64,000 nt of DNA, from NCBI RefSeq assembly GCF_030547685.1, contig NZ_JAUOQM010000048.1, forward strand, positions 124,001 through 188,000. Reading direction: 5' to 3'. The position numbers and the translations under genes are program-made. The notes beneath the pieces are model-generated. The model ran no database searches and was not told where the DNA came from. It saw nothing but the letters and a program-made list of their open reading frames with translations. Shown here one piece after another: positions 1 through 10,090 of the stretch; positions within the stretch are counted from its first letter, which is position 1; the number at the start of each line of letters is the position of its first letter. This stretch comes from Gilvimarinus sp. 2_MG-2023. GTDB taxonomy: Bacteria > Pseudomonadota > Gammaproteobacteria > Pseudomonadales > Cellvibrionaceae.

Positions 1-1
1 G

Positions 2-1501
2 AAAAATCGCAGCAAAGTTCGCCACGATTTGGAACGCGCCGAAAAGGTTCTGGAGAAGGATCACTACGGTCTGGAGGAAGTGAAAGAGCGTATTTTGGAA
101 TACCTCGCTGTACAAAAACGCGTGAAAAAAATTAAAGGTCCGATTTTGTGTCTGGTCGGGCCTCCAGGGGTTGGTAAAACCTCTTTGGGCGAATCCATAG
201 CGCGAGCCACTAACCGCAAATTTATCCGTATGGCTCTCGGTGGGGTGCGCGATGAGGCCGAAATTCGTGGCCACCGCCGCACTTATATCGGCTCTTTGCC
301 GGGTAAATTGGTGCAAAAAATGGCTAAGGTCGGAGTCAGGAACCCACTGTTTCTACTCGACGAAGTCGATAAAATGGGTATGGATAATCGTGGTGATCCA
401 GCAAGTGCGCTGTTGGAGGTGCTCGACCCAGAGCAAAATAACCACTTCAACGATCACTACCTTGAGGTTGATTACGATCTGTCCGATGTCATGTTTGTCT
501 GTACGTCGAACTCCATGAACATTCCAGGCCCACTGCTGGATCGTATGGAAGTGATTCGGATTCCGGGCTATACCGAGGCGGAAAAGGTCAATATTGCACG
601 CAAGTACCTTATTCCCAAGCAAATTAAGGCCAATGGACTAAAGCCCTCCGAGCTCAGTGTGGCCGATGAGGCCATTCAGGATATTATCCGTTATTACAGC
701 AAAGAGGCGGGTGTGCGAGGGTTGGACCGCGAGATCGCCAAGTTAGCCCGCAAAATTGTAACCAAGCATACACGTAATAAAACCACGGCTGCGGATCATA
801 TCGGCCCTGAAAATCTAGAAGAGTTGCTTGGTGTACGCAAGTTCGATTTTGGTCGCGCCGAGGCCGACGATCAGGTGGGGCAGGTGACAGGCTTGGCTTG
901 GACTCAGGTTGGTGGAGAGCTGTTAACCATCGAGGCTACGGCGGTGCAAGGTAAGGGGCGGATCGTTAAAACGGGCTCTTTAGGCGATGTTATGCAAGAA
1001 TCCATACAAGCCGCTCTTACCGTTGTTCGCTCACGGGCTCAGGTGTTGGGGATAGCGCCCGATTACCATGAGAAGGTCGATCTGCATATTCATGTGCCAG
1101 AGGGGGCGACCCCTAAAGATGGCCCCAGTGCCGGTGTTGCTATGTGCACGACATTGGTATCGGTGTTGACCGGTATTCCAGTTAAAGCTGAGGTGGCAAT
1201 GACGGGTGAAATCACCTTGCGCGGGGAAGTGTTGAAAATTGGCGGTCTAAAAGAGAAGCTGTTAGCTGCTCATCGCGGCGGCATTAAAACGGTCTTAATT
1301 CCGCACGATAACGAGCGTGATCTCAAGGAAATCCCGGATAACATTAAAGCCGATCTGGACATACGTCCGGTCAGGTGGATTGATGATGTGTTGCAGGTAG
1401 CCTTACAGCATACTCCTAAGCCTCTGTCCGATGAAGAGTTTAAGGCTATGGAAAAGGCCGCTAAATCTGATTCGGCTGGGTCCAGGATTAATACCCACTA
1501 G
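2..1501 (+). CDS. lon: Lon ATP-dependent protease, C-terminal part (5' end outside window)
   Basis: Cytoplasmic ATP-dependent serine protease that degrades misfolded and regulatory proteins. The reading frame is open from base 2, so the N-terminal substrate-binding domain (roughly the first 300 of about 800 residues) lies upstream of the window. Visible parts: the AAA+ module with Walker A GPPGVGKT (about base 160) and the LLDEVDKM Walker B region, then the protease domain. The catalytic Ser is in PKDGPSAG (about base 1127) and the catalytic Lys is in GGLKEK, 43 residues further on, the spacing of the E. coli Ser-Lys dyad. A TTG at base 29 is an internal Leu codon, not the start. hupB follows, the usual gammaproteobacterial order. 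Identity is near certain. Confidence 0.97.
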   Translation, partial: KNRSKVRHDLERAEKVLEKDHYGLEEVKERILEYLAVQKRVKKIKGPILCLVGPPGVGKTSLGESIARATNRKFIRMALGGVRDEAEIRGHRRTYIGSLPGKLVQKMAKVGVRNPLFLLDEVDKMGMDNRGDPASALLEVLDPEQNNHFNDHYLEVDYDLSDVMFVCTSNSMNIPGPLLDRMEVIRIPGYTEAEKVNIARKYLIPKQIKANGLKPSELSVADEAIQDIIRYYSKEAGVRGLDREIAKLARKIVTKHTRNKTTAADHIGPENLEELLGVRKFDFGRAEADDQVGQVTGLAWTQVGGELLTIEATAVQGKGRIVKTGSLGDVMQESIQAALTVVRSRAQVLGIAPDYHEKVDLHIHVPEGATPKDGPSAGVAMCTTLVSVLTGIPVKAEVAMTGEITLRGEVLKIGGLKEKLLAAHRGGIKTVLIPHDNERDLKEIPDNIKADLDIRPVRWIDDVLQVALQHTPKPLSDEEFKAMEKAAKSDSAGSRINTH

Positions 1502-1932
1502 TCATCATGGCTATTTTTGCGTTGGGTGGGCAGGCTTGCAGCATCGCTTGTTTAGCCCACCCAGCTCGATGTTGACGTAAAGGTGTTCTTTGCTGGGGCG
1601 CTACTGGACGATGGGTCCAGCATAAAAAGGTTGACATTCGGTTTATTTGGCTATTTATTTCCGGCGAAAATGTTACCCAATGTGTTACTTTATTGCGGTC
1701 AATTGTTGCGGTCTTGGCTTGAGTTGTATAAAACCTATCCAAAATACAAACCAATTCAGTATTTACCTACGCCAGCCTTGACCCGCATCCACCCACTTGG
1801 TATAAATCGCAGTTCAATAGTGAGTGGTGGTGCTGGACCTCACCGTGTTACTCGTTGATAGCACCGAGTCAATAAAAAACACTGCACAAATATAAAACGT
1901 GTTCTGGAAAATCTATTTTTAAGGGGTTAAAC
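1502..1932. other. lon-hupB intergenic region
   Basis: No convincing gene in these 431 bases. Just after the lon stop is a perfect 9-bp inverted repeat, TGGGTGGGC at 1523-1531 and GCCCACCCA at 1555-1563, with a 23-base loop. It lacks a T-run afterwards, so it is at best a weak terminator or an RNA stability hairpin. A second promoter-like pair (TTGACA at 1631-1636, poor -10) lies upstream of the strong hupB promoter. Short open frames on both strands here show no family resemblance. Confidence 0.5.
1778..1806 (+). promoter_or_regulatory. sigma-70 promoter for hupB
   Basis: TTGACC at 1778-1783, a 17-base spacer, and TATAAA at 1801-1806 form a near-consensus sigma-70 promoter. Transcription would start near 1813 and leave a leader of about 120 nt before the hupB GTG codon. 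Confidence 0.7.
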
Positions 1933-2205
1933 GTGAACAAAACTGAGCTGATCGAAGCCATTGCCGCATCTGCGGATATTTCTAAAGCTGCTGCTGGCCG
2001 TGCACTGGATGCCGTTGTCGACGGCGTTACCGATTCTTTGAAAAAGGGAGACCAAGTGGTTTTGGTCGGTTTTGGTACTTTTTCTGTTAAAGAGCGTGCC
2101 GCCCGCACTGGTCGTAATCCACAAACAGGCGCTGAAATTCAAATTGCAGCGGCTAATGTACCAAGCTTCAAAGCTGGCAAGGCATTGAAAGACGCCGTAA
2201 ACTAA
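1933..2205 (+). CDS. hupB: DNA-binding protein HU-beta
   Basis: Small histone-like nucleoid protein that bends DNA as a homo- or heterodimer. The 90 residues cover the complete HU fold: an N-terminal helical dimerisation part starting [11 protein letters not shown], the GFGTFSV segment, and the arm sequence RTGRNPQTG that enters the minor groove. The start is GTG, with an AAGGGG ribosome-binding site about 8 bases upstream. It sits between lon and ppiD, exactly as in E. coli and Pseudomonas, has its own promoter, and is followed by a strong terminator. Length and motifs are fully typical. Confidence 0.97.
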   Translation: MNKTELIEAIAASADISKAAAGRALDAVVDGVTDSLKKGDQVVLVGFGTFSVKERAARTGRNPQTGAEIQIAAANVPSFKAGKALKDAVN

Positions 2206-2260
2206 GTCAGTCAAGCTTAGCAGTGAGTCATCGCTGGCTTACCCCATGCGATGAATATAA

Positions 2261-2286
2261 GGCGCATCCCAGATGCGCCTTTTTTA
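2261..2286 (+). terminator. rho-independent terminator after hupB
   Basis: GGCGCATC (2261-2268) and GATGCGCC (2272-2279) form a perfect 8-bp stem with a 3-base loop, followed by a run of six T. It separates hupB from ppiD. Confidence 0.92.
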
Positions 2287-2335
2287 TGATAATCAATTAG
2301 CAAAGCGATCCAATTTCTGGTTGCAGGAGCCAAAC

Positions 2336-4198
2336 ATGTTGCAATCCATGCGGGACAATTCCAAAGGACTTGTTGCCGGTATTTTAGTGGGCCTGTTGGT
2401 CATAGTTTTTGCGCTCTCCGGTGCTGAGGCGCTGTTTTCAAGTCGCAATCAAACGCAAGTGGCGGCGACCATCAATGGGGATGAAGTCTCTGAGACCGAT
2501 GTTGCTAGAGCCATTGAGCGGCAGCGTGCGCAGATGAGAAATCGTTTTGGTGATGCAGTGCCAGAAGACTTTCTCAGCGATGAAAACTTACGTGGCGAAG
2601 CAATGGATCGTCTGATCGAGCGCACGTTGTTGGCTCAGTTTGTCCGTGATAGTGATATGACCATCGCTCCTCAACAAATTGACAATAGATTGATTTCTGA
2701 TCCAACGTTTCAAGATGCATCTGGTCAATTTGACCCAGAAGCGTATCGAATGTTGCTCGCTCGCTCTGCTTATACCCCCACCAGTTATCGCGCAGAATTA
2801 ACCCGTGACCTATCCATTAGTCAGTTAGTTACGGGGCTTACACAATCTAATTTTGCCACCGAAGGGGAAGTGACTTATGTGGCGGAGCTAAACAATCAAC
2901 TGCGCAGTTTTGATTTCTTAACTCTGAGCGCTGAATCATTACTCGAAGAGATTGAGCTCGAAGAGCAAGCGATAAGCTCATACTATGAAAGCAACAGTCA
3001 AGATTACGCTGTGCCTGAAAAAGTGGCGGTAGAATATATTGAATTGAGTATTGCCAACTTAATGCAAGATATCGAAATCTCTGAGGAGTTGATTCGCAGT
3101 CAATACGAAGAAAACGTCGATAATTTCACGCCTACTATTGAGCGTCATGTTGCTCATATTTTAATCGAAGAGCCGACAGATGAGAAGATTCAGCAAGTTC
3201 AATCGGCGATTGATAGCGGCCGAGACTTCAGCGAAATAGCCACTGAGTTTTCTGATGATTTGGGCTCTAAAGATTTGGGTGGGGATCTCGGGATCACCAA
3301 TGCCGATGCATTCCCTGACACTTTTGAAGAAGCATTGGCTGAACTTTCTGAAGGCGAGGTGTCGGGGCCGGTAGAAACCGACAGCGGCACGCACTTTATA
3401 AAATTGATTTCCATCGATGGAGATAAAGCCGCCCCCTTTGCTGAGCAAAAAGATCAAATTGCCCAAGAGTTGCAGCGTGTTCGAGCCGAGGAGCAGTTTG
3501 TCGAACTATCAATTCGTTTGGAAGATTTATCGTACAATGCCCAAAGCTTGGAAGATGTAGGTCAAGAGCTGGAGCTGGATGTTGTTACTACAGAGCCTTT
3601 TAGTCGCGATGGCGGGGCGGGCATTGCCAGCTCTGGAGCTGTAGTGCGTGCTGCCTTCGATGAAGAAGTGCTTGAGTATGGAAATGCTAGTGAGTTGCTT
3701 GAGTTGGCTCCAGACAGAGTTGTGGTGATCAAAAAAGTCGATCACCAACCTAGTTTTGTGCAGCCGTTGGCAGAGGTTCGAGAGGAAATCGTCGCCCAGC
3801 TTAAACAAGAGCAAGCCATGGCTTTATTGTCTGAGCGTGGCAGCTCTATCGTTGAACAGCTGCGTTCAGGCTCTGATATAGAGTCTTTGGCCGAGCAAGA
3901 GGGGTTAGAGTTCCAGCAGGCAAGTTTGATACAGCGCAGTGATTTGGATCAGCCTCGTCGAGTGGTTGAATTTGCTTTCTCATTGCCACTGCCTGAGGAT
4001 GATGCGACTAAAGTGTCAGCCGGTAAAGGCTTGGCGGGCGAATATATTATTGTTCAACTTACTGACGTTGACACCCCAGAGGGTGAGTTAGACGCAGAGC
4101 AAAAAAGTGCTTTAGGGCAAGCGTTAAGCAGTATGTATGGTGCGGTTGATTTTGAGTCGATGAGCGGTTATTTACGTGAGTCGGCTGAAATCGAGTAA
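2336..4198 (+). CDS. ppiD: PpiD, membrane-anchored periplasmic folding chaperone with parvulin domain
   Basis: Inner-membrane protein near the Sec translocon that helps newly secreted proteins fold. The 620 residues begin MLQSMRDNSKG, typical of PpiD. A single transmembrane segment follows (about residues 12-30), then a SurA-like N-terminal chaperone region, a parvulin (PPIC) domain at about residues 270-360 (HVAHILIEEP through SGTHFIKLI), and a long C-terminal region. ATG 2336 is chosen because GGAG lies 6-7 bases upstream and the membrane anchor starts properly. An upstream in-frame ATG would sit inside the hupB terminator. The E. coli parvulin domain of PpiD has little isomerase activity, so a chaperone role is likelier. 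Confidence 0.93.
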   Translation: MLQSMRDNSKGLVAGILVGLLVIVFALSGAEALFSSRNQTQVAATINGDEVSETDVARAIERQRAQMRNRFGDAVPEDFLSDENLRGEAMDRLIERTLLAQFVRDSDMTIAPQQIDNRLISDPTFQDASGQFDPEAYRMLLARSAYTPTSYRAELTRDLSISQLVTGLTQSNFATEGEVTYVAELNNQLRSFDFLTLSAESLLEEIELEEQAISSYYESNSQDYAVPEKVAVEYIELSIANLMQDIEISEELIRSQYEENVDNFTPTIERHVAHILIEEPTDEKIQQVQSAIDSGRDFSEIATEFSDDLGSKDLGGDLGITNADAFPDTFEEALAELSEGEVSGPVETDSGTHFIKLISIDGDKAAPFAEQKDQIAQELQRVRAEEQFVELSIRLEDLSYNAQSLEDVGQELELDVVTTEPFSRDGGAGIASSGAVVRAAFDEEVLEYGNASELLELAPDRVVVIKKVDHQPSFVQPLAEVREEIVAQLKQEQAMALLSERGSSIVEQLRSGSDIESLAEQEGLEFQQASLIQRSDLDQPRRVVEFAFSLPLPEDDATKVSAGKGLAGEYIIVQLTDVDTPEGELDAEQKSALGQALSSMYGAVDFESMSGYLRESAEIE

Positions 4199-4218
4199 GC
4201 CATTGTAAGCATGCGATG

Positions 4219-4245
4219 AACAGCGCCGGAAGGCGCTGTTTTTTT
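4219..4245. terminator. bidirectional terminator between ppiD and the diguanylate cyclase
   Basis: AACAGCGCC (4219-4227) and GGCGCTGTT (4232-4240) form a 9-bp stem with loop GGAA, followed by T's to 4245. The minus-strand diguanylate cyclase stop codon (4244-4246) touches the T-run, so the convergent genes share this element. Confidence 0.88.
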
Positions 4246-5218
4246 ATGGGGTTTGGGGCAGTGAGTAGCTCTGGTTACGCCCATGTTCTTTACAGTAATA
4301 CAGCGCTTTGTCAGCACTTTCTAGCCATTGCTGATAACTATCGATAGTCTCGTTTAGCTCGCAGATCCCTAGGCTGACAGTTATCTTGATTTCTTGCTCA
4401 CCAAAAACTACCATTTGATTCTCTATTTGTTTGCGCAGCCTTTCAGTCAACTCCACTGCACCGGCAGTATCCGTGTTGGTCAATACAACCCCAAACTCTT
4501 CCCCTCCGTATCGTCCCGCAAGGTCTGTGTCTCGTAATTGGCTACGAAGAGTTGCACTTACCATGCGGATTACATCATCGCCCGCTATATGACCATAGGT
4601 ATCATTGACCGATTTAAAGTGATCAATATCAAACATGATTAATGACGCAGGGATTTGATAACGATCAAAGCGTTTAAACTCTTTCTCTAGGCACTGCTCC
4701 CAATAACCCCGATTATAAAGTTGGGTCAAATGATCAATTCGGCTAAGGCCCTCTAGCCGGTTATTGGCTTCAATTTGAGCCAGCTTATTCATGGCCGAAT
4801 CGGTCACATCATAGACAATCAAACAAATGTGAGACACCTGGCCATTCGTGTTCATGAGAGGAATAATTGTAGTGTTTTGATACATAAAGCGCGCGGTGCC
4901 GGTAATGGGCCGGTAATGGGGGAAGTGGAACAAATAAGGGCGCTGTTCCCAGGTTGTAAAAGTGGCGCTTTTCAATATAAAGGCAGGTTCGGCTTTGCGT
5001 CGAAACCAATCTTCGGAAAGCTCAGGGAAGACGCTAAACAGAGTTTGGTTGAGTACAATTTCGGGAGCTTTACCACTGTGGTTTTGCATAAATTGATTCC
5101 ACAGTGATATTTCATAGTTTTGATCTAACACTACTAAACCAACGTCAATATTCTGCAGTATGTCCATCAACCAATGGACATCTTTCAAGAAATGGCTTAA
5201 TTCAGTGTCTTGCGACAT
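4244..5218 (-). CDS. PAS-GGDEF diguanylate cyclase
   Basis: Predicted cytoplasmic enzyme that makes c-di-GMP from two GTP. An N-terminal PAS-like sensor (about residues 15-145, IDVGLVVLDQNYEISLWN) is followed by a GGDEF domain (about 155-320). The active-site motif is GGEEF at residues 238-242. The product-inhibition site RxxD is present as RDTD at 229-232, five residues before it, so feedback control by c-di-GMP is expected. There is no transmembrane segment or signal peptide. The gene lies 16 bases downstream of a cheC-like gene on the same strand, so the two are probably one operon. No clear ribosome-binding site precedes the ATG. The ligand of the PAS domain cannot be told. Confidence 0.9.
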   Translation of the reverse strand: MSQDTELSHFLKDVHWLMDILQNIDVGLVVLDQNYEISLWNQFMQNHSGKAPEIVLNQTLFSVFPELSEDWFRRKAEPAFILKSATFTTWEQRPYLFHFPHYRPITGTARFMYQNTTIIPLMNTNGQVSHICLIVYDVTDSAMNKLAQIEANNRLEGLSRIDHLTQLYNRGYWEQCLEKEFKRFDRYQIPASLIMFDIDHFKSVNDTYGHIAGDDVIRMVSATLRSQLRDTDLAGRYGGEEFGVVLTNTDTAGAVELTERLRKQIENQMVVFGEQEIKITVSLGICELNETIDSYQQWLESADKALYYCKEHGRNQSYSLPQTP

Positions 5219-5234
5219 AAGTGGGCGCTTAGAG

Positions 5235-5849
5235 TCAGTCCAAAAGGTAGTTTAATTTTTCCAATAAACCATCAATACAATTTTCACTGATCACCAGTAA
5301 CAGATCGCAGTTTACCCGGTGGTCTTCAATAGTGTAGTTGATTTCAACGACAAGTGCGTTCTTCCAGGTAACCTCGCGTTTGTTGAGCAGATCTGGTATG
5401 TCGTAATGTTCGCCCAGTAGCGTCGGAGAGCCCAAGCTAAAGTGGGTGTCCAGTTGTTGGGCCAAGCTGTGCAGACAGGCACCACCGAGTACATTGGTGG
5501 TATCCATTAGGATTTCGCTGCGATTCTCCGCGTTGTTGTCGTATTTAAGCAGCTGAGCCAGGTCCCGGTAATCGGTTCCGTTAAAAATCAACAGGGCCTC
5601 GCCGGCAATGCCGTCCCCGATAAAGCCTTGGCAAACCCCGGTTAATTGCTGCTCATGGCCGTCTAAAGCCTGCAGTGAGTTGAGCGTCATGGCGACATCG
5701 TTAGGGGTTAGAACGCTTACGTTTGGTATAGAAAGCACGACAAAGACATCGAGCAGGCGCGCGAGGCGGTCGGCGGATTGTCCCATTGCCACATTGGCTA
5801 TTTCTTGTAGGCAATCTCGCTGGTCTTCATTGAGAAGGGAGGCCGTCAT
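5235..5849 (-). CDS. cheC: CheC-family response-regulator phosphatase
   Basis: Predicted phosphatase for a CheY-type receiver domain. CheC enzymes carry the signature (S/D)-x3-E-x2-N-x22-P twice. The first copy is exact here: D12, E16, N19 and P42, within QEIANVAMG. In the second copy (EILMDTTN, then Pro 23 residues after the Asn) the spacing is kept but the catalytic Glu is Asp, so the second site may be weak. The length of 204 residues fits CheC rather than the one-site CheX. It lies directly upstream of the diguanylate cyclase. No receiver-domain gene, CheD or other chemotaxis gene is in the window, so the target is unknown. Confidence 0.85.
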   Translation of the reverse strand: MTASLLNEDQRDCLQEIANVAMGQSADRLARLLDVFVVLSIPNVSVLTPNDVAMTLNSLQALDGHEQQLTGVCQGFIGDGIAGEALLIFNGTDYRDLAQLLKYDNNAENRSEILMDTTNVLGGACLHSLAQQLDTHFSLGSPTLLGEHYDIPDLLNKREVTWKNALVVEINYTIEDHRVNCDLLLVISENCIDGLLEKLNYLLD

Positions 5850-5894
5850 TACGTTTAATCTGTGCTCTTAGTTAGTGCTGGATGGTTAATTATT

Positions 5895-5907
5895 GTTCAG
5901 TCTGAAC
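5895..5907. promoter_or_regulatory. perfect palindrome in the cheC/yejA divergent region
   Basis: GTTCAG-T-CTGAAC is a perfect 6-1-6 palindrome about 45 bases upstream of cheC, in the 258-base divergent region. It could be an operator for a dimeric regulator. The regulator is not identified and chance cannot be excluded. Confidence 0.3.
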
Positions 5908-6107
5908 TCAATTATATGTCTTTATAGTAGCACCGACTGCCACTATTGTCTGGGATCGTCATAAAAATTACCCAGGAAAGGGGTATAGGGCTTGTTTCTG
6001 AATAAAATAGTCTGATAATTGGTTGTCAGATAGGTATCGCGTGCACACATTGATGAATCTTTCCGTACAATCAAGGTCTTATTTTGGAGAGAGTGAGAGA
6101 GTTGACT

Positions 6108-7967
6108 ATGCAGATATTTAAGGCTTGGGGTTTGGGGATGCTACTAATCCCATTGATCGGTATCACAGGCTCCATGAGTCACGCAGAATCCAAGGCTGTT
6201 ACTTCTTCAAGTGAGTCTAAGTCTGTGAGCATTATTCGTTCTCACGCATTTGCTAAGCGCGGTGAGCCCAAATACGGTGAAGGATTTAAGAGCTTTGACT
6301 ATGTAAACCCTGAAGCGCCAAAGGGGGGGCAGTTGGTATTATCCACAACGGGTACCTACGATAGCTTCAATCGTTATGCATCGCGCGGTGACAGCGAAAT
6401 CAATAGCGAGGCATTTTATGACTCATTGATGGTCGCAAGCGAGGACGAAATCGGTGTTTATTATTCACTGATAGCTCAGAGCCTTGAATACCCAGATGAC
6501 TACAGTTGGGTTATCTTTCATATCAATCATAAGGCCAAGCATCAAGACGGCGAACCGATAACATCGGAAGATGTCACATTCACCTTCCAAAAATTTATGG
6601 ATGAGGGGGTCGCTTTCGTACGGCAAAAATACGCTGAGGTGGAAGAGGTTGTTGCTATTGACGAGCATACAGTTAAATTCAGTTTTAGCGGCCCGAACAA
6701 AGACTTGATTAGCAGCGTAGCTTCCCTCCCCATTTTACCCAAACAGTATTGGGCAGAGCGTGATTTTTCTGAGCCTCTAAAAGAGCCGCCACTCGGCAGT
6801 GGAGCTTATCGAGTGGTTGATTTTAAAATGGGTCAATCTGCTACTTATGAGCGAATTACCGATTATTGGGCACAAGATATACCTTCTCGCCGCGGTTTAA
6901 TGAACTTTGATCGCATTCGTTATGACTACTATCGAGATGGAACGGTAGCCCTGGAGGCATTTAAAGCGGGGGAATTTGATTTCCGTCAGGAAAACGTAGC
7001 TAAACAGTGGGCCGAAGGGTATAAAGTGCCCGCGGTAAAAGACGGACGTATAATCAAAGAAGAGCTCTCGCATTCTATACCGCAATCTATGCAGGCGTTT
7101 GTATTTAATACCCAGTTTGAACTGTTCCAAGATCGCCGTGTTCGTCAAGCGATAAATCTTATGCTGGATTTTGAATGGCTCAATAAAACTCTTTTTTACT
7201 CATCATACAGTCGTAACGAAAGCTACTTTGAAAATACTCCCTACAAGGCCACTGGCAAACCTACAGACGCTGAGTTGGCGATATTAGAACCCTTTCGTGA
7301 TCAGTTGCCTGAAGAAGTATTTGGCCCAGTATGGCGCCCTAATAAATCAGATGGGTCTGGCCGTATTCGTGGCGCAATGCGTGAGGCACTGTCGCTACTA
7401 AAACAGGCGGGCTGGGAGCTCAAAAATGGGATTTTACGCAATACTGAGAATGGCACCCCATTCGAGTTTGAAATTTTAATGTATTCACCCAGTACGGAGC
7501 GAATCACACTGCCATTCACTCGTAATCTGGAGCGTATTGGTATTAAGGCAGAGTTGCGTATGGTGGACTCTACTCAGTTTCTTAACCGAATGCGCTCCCG
7601 CGATTTCGAGATGTTGCCTCAAGGTTATGGAGCGATGCCATACCCGATGACAGACATGAAGATTATTTGGCATTCAGAATACATCGAGTCCACCTATAAC
7701 CAAGCAGGTGTGCAAGATCCTGTTATTGATGCATTGGTTGAGCAAATAGAAGCCAATCAGGAAAACGATGAAATGCTGCTTGCTTTGGGGCGTGCCTTCG
7801 ATCGTGTGGCGCTTTGGAATTTTTATGTGGTTCCTCAGTGGCACTCGGACTCTTTTCGGATTGCCTACTGGAATAAATTCTCCCGTCCCGATAAGCGGCC
7901 GAAATATTCAATCGGTACTGATAGCTGGTGGTATGACAACACTAAAGCCAAAAGTCTGAAGAAATAA
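6108..7967 (+). CDS. yejA: YejA, periplasmic peptide-binding protein of the Yej ABC transporter
   Basis: Extracellular solute-binding protein of family 5 (DppA/OppA type) that captures peptides in the periplasm for the YejBEF transporter. Start ATG 6108 gives a normal signal peptide ([18 protein letters not shown], cleavage near SHA). An in-frame TTG 24 bases upstream is possible but would lengthen the n-region. The mature part holds the family core, such as [19 protein letters not shown] near the N-terminus, and runs to a normal length of about 619 residues. It is the first of four tightly packed genes in the order yejA-B-E-F. In enterobacteria this transporter also imports microcin C; the natural peptides here are unknown. 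Confidence 0.92.
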   Translation: MQIFKAWGLGMLLIPLIGITGSMSHAESKAVTSSSESKSVSIIRSHAFAKRGEPKYGEGFKSFDYVNPEAPKGGQLVLSTTGTYDSFNRYASRGDSEINSEAFYDSLMVASEDEIGVYYSLIAQSLEYPDDYSWVIFHINHKAKHQDGEPITSEDVTFTFQKFMDEGVAFVRQKYAEVEEVVAIDEHTVKFSFSGPNKDLISSVASLPILPKQYWAERDFSEPLKEPPLGSGAYRVVDFKMGQSATYERITDYWAQDIPSRRGLMNFDRIRYDYYRDGTVALEAFKAGEFDFRQENVAKQWAEGYKVPAVKDGRIIKEELSHSIPQSMQAFVFNTQFELFQDRRVRQAINLMLDFEWLNKTLFYSSYSRNESYFENTPYKATGKPTDAELAILEPFRDQLPEEVFGPVWRPNKSDGSGRIRGAMREALSLLKQAGWELKNGILRNTENGTPFEFEILMYSPSTERITLPFTRNLERIGIKAELRMVDSTQFLNRMRSRDFEMLPQGYGAMPYPMTDMKIIWHSEYIESTYNQAGVQDPVIDALVEQIEANQENDEMLLALGRAFDRVALWNFYVVPQWHSDSFRIAYWNKFSRPDKRPKYSIGTDSWWYDNTKAKSLKK

Positions 7968-7980
7968 GCGGAGAAGTCGA

Positions 7981-9066
7981 TTGGCGTCCTATCTTCTACG
8001 CAGGCTGTTGTTGGTAGTGCCAACGTTGCTTGCGATTATTACCCTCAACTTTTTTATTGTTCAGGCCACCCCTGGTGGCCCGGTTGATCAGGCCGTTGCA
8101 AAAATGTTGGGCATAGGTGAGGGCGCCATGGAGCGTATGACCGGTGCCGAGTCTGACCAAGCTGCCGGGGGTATTGCTGAATCGGACAATCAAAGTCGTG
8201 GCGGGCGTGGTCTCGACCCCGAAATTATCGCTGAAATTGAAAAACAATTTGGCTTTGACCGCCCCTTACACGAACGCTATTTCAGTATGTTGTGGGATTA
8301 CTTGCAATTTGATTTTGGTGATAGCTTATTTCGGGCCGATAGTGTTATGGATCTCGTGGTTGATCGATTGCCCGTGTCAATTTCGTTGGGGCTATGGAGT
8401 ACGCTGATCATCTACTTTGTTTCAATACCACTGGGAATCCGCAAGGCGGTTCGCCATCATAGTCCGTTCGACGTGTGGACGAGTTGGGTGATTGTCATTG
8501 GCAATGCTATTCCTGGGTTTTTGTTTGCTATTTTATTGATCATCGTTTTTGCTGGCGGCTCGTATTTTGATTGGTTCCCGCTTCGAGGCTTAGTGTCTGA
8601 CAATTTCGATGAGCTTAGTTGGCACCAAAAAATCATCGATTATTTCTGGCATTTAACTTTGCCTATACTGGCCATGGTGATTGGTGGTTTTGCAACGTTA
8701 ACTATGTTGACCAAAAACTCTTTTCTCGATGAAATTAACAAGCAGTATGTAATGACTGCTCGAGCTAAGGGGGGCAGTGAGAGGCGTGTTCTCTATAAAC
8801 ATGTTTTTCGCAATGCAATGTTGATTATCATTGCCGGTTTTCCGGCGACGTTTATCAGTATGTTTTTCACCGGAGCACTTCTGATTGAGGTAATTTTTTC
8901 TCTCGAGGGGCTCGGCCTTTTGGGGTTTGAGTCTACCTTACAGCGTGATTACCCGGTGATGTTCGGCACACTGTATATTTTTGGGCTGTTAGGGCTCCTT
9001 ATCGGTATTGTCAGTGATCTTGCCTATACTTGGGTAGACCCGAGGATCGATTTTGAAGGCCGTTAA
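7981..9066 (+). CDS. yejB: YejB, peptide ABC transporter permease
   Basis: Inner-membrane permease subunit, partner of YejE. The N-terminus [20 protein letters not shown] closely matches the E. coli YejB start, which fixes the TTG start at 7981; GGAGA lies 6 bases upstream. About six transmembrane segments are visible, with the binding-protein-dependent permease motif (EAA loop) around [19 protein letters not shown]. An insertion rich in Gly, Glu and Asp after the first membrane span (about residues 43-75) corresponds to the periplasmic region of the family. It overlaps yejE by 14 bases, which suggests translational coupling. Confidence 0.93.
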   Translation: MASYLLRRLLLVVPTLLAIITLNFFIVQATPGGPVDQAVAKMLGIGEGAMERMTGAESDQAAGGIAESDNQSRGGRGLDPEIIAEIEKQFGFDRPLHERYFSMLWDYLQFDFGDSLFRADSVMDLVVDRLPVSISLGLWSTLIIYFVSIPLGIRKAVRHHSPFDVWTSWVIVIGNAIPGFLFAILLIIVFAGGSYFDWFPLRGLVSDNFDELSWHQKIIDYFWHLTLPILAMVIGGFATLTMLTKNSFLDEINKQYVMTARAKGGSERRVLYKHVFRNAMLIIIAGFPATFISMFFTGALLIEVIFSLEGLGLLGFESTLQRDYPVMFGTLYIFGLLGLLIGIVSDLAYTWVDPRIDFEGR

Positions 9067-10084
9067 GTTAAGTCCACTTAATCAAGAGCGCTGGCGACGG
9101 TTTTGTCATAATCGCCGCGGCTATTTTAGTATGTGGCTCTTTCTCCTGCTCTTTGTTGTCACCCTGGGAGCTGAGCTTATCGCCAACGACAAGCCAATTG
9201 TGGTCAAACATGACGGGGATTGGTTTTTCCCAGTGGTGCAGAATTACACTGAGTTGGATTTTGGCGGTGATTTTGATATGGCAGCCGATTACCGCGATCC
9301 CTATATCGCTGATATGATTAATGAGGCGGGTTGGATGCTTTGGCCGCCTATTCGGTTTGATTATCGTACAATAAATTATGATCTTCCCACTCCGGCACCA
9401 AGCCCCCCGAGTTCGAAAAATTGGCTCGGAACCGATGATCAGGGACGAGATGTGCTGGCGCGTTTGATATACGGTTTTCGTATCTCAGTTTTATTTGGAT
9501 TGATGTTAACCATTGCCACTTCCATTATCGGTATTGCGGCGGGGGCTGTTCAGGGGTTTTACGGCGGTAAAGTTGACCTTATTGGTCAGCGAATAATGGA
9601 GGTCTGGTCGAGCGTGCCAACGCTATTTGTACTGATTATTATCGCCAGCCTGGTGCCGCCTAATTTTTGGATTCTGCTGGCCATTTTGTTACTGTTTGGT
9701 TGGATGGCATTGGTTGGGGTGGTGCGTGCGGAATTTTTGCGTGCCCGTAATCTAGATTATGTCTTGGCGGCAAGAGCCATGGGGGTTGGTGATGGAAAAA
9801 TTATATTTCGCCATTTGTTACCCAATGCCATGGTCGCTACGATTACTTTTGTGCCTTTTTTATTGGTCAGTGGTATTACCAGCCTTACCGCTCTCGATTT
9901 TCTCGGTTTTGGCCTGCCACCGGGCTCAGCCTCACTGGGCGAAATGGTTGGGCAGGGGAAAAACAATCTACATGCCCCGTGGATAGGGATTTCTGTCTTT
10001 ATTGTTCTGGCTTTGCTTTTGACGCTGTTGGTCTTTGTCGGTGAAGCGGTGCGAGATGCGGTTGACCCCAACAGAACACGGTAG
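9053..10084 (+). CDS. yejE: YejE, peptide ABC transporter permease
   Basis: Second inner-membrane permease of the Yej transporter. It shares the family N-terminus ([20 protein letters not shown]), the first membrane span ending in ELIANDKP, the [12 protein letters not shown] motif and the permease EAA-type loop [17 protein letters not shown]. It starts with TTG inside the end of yejB and stops six bases before the yejF ATG. The length of 343 residues is normal. Operon position and sequence leave little doubt. Confidence 0.94.
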   Translation: MKAVKLSPLNQERWRRFCHNRRGYFSMWLFLLLFVVTLGAELIANDKPIVVKHDGDWFFPVVQNYTELDFGGDFDMAADYRDPYIADMINEAGWMLWPPIRFDYRTINYDLPTPAPSPPSSKNWLGTDDQGRDVLARLIYGFRISVLFGLMLTIATSIIGIAAGAVQGFYGGKVDLIGQRIMEVWSSVPTLFVLIIIASLVPPNFWILLAILLLFGWMALVGVVRAEFLRARNLDYVLAARAMGVGDGKIIFRHLLPNAMVATITFVPFLLVSGITSLTALDFLGFGLPPGSASLGEMVGQGKNNLHAPWIGISVFIVLALLLTLLVFVGEAVRDAVDPNRTR

Positions 10085-10090
10085 GTGATA

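Noticed and set aside
1583-1858. 91-codon frame between lon and hupB
   Set aside because: It runs through the hupB promoter and has no recognisable protein features.
2273-2335. Upstream extension of ppiD
   Set aside because: It would start inside the hupB terminator hairpin; ATG 2336 has the ribosome-binding site and the family N-terminus.
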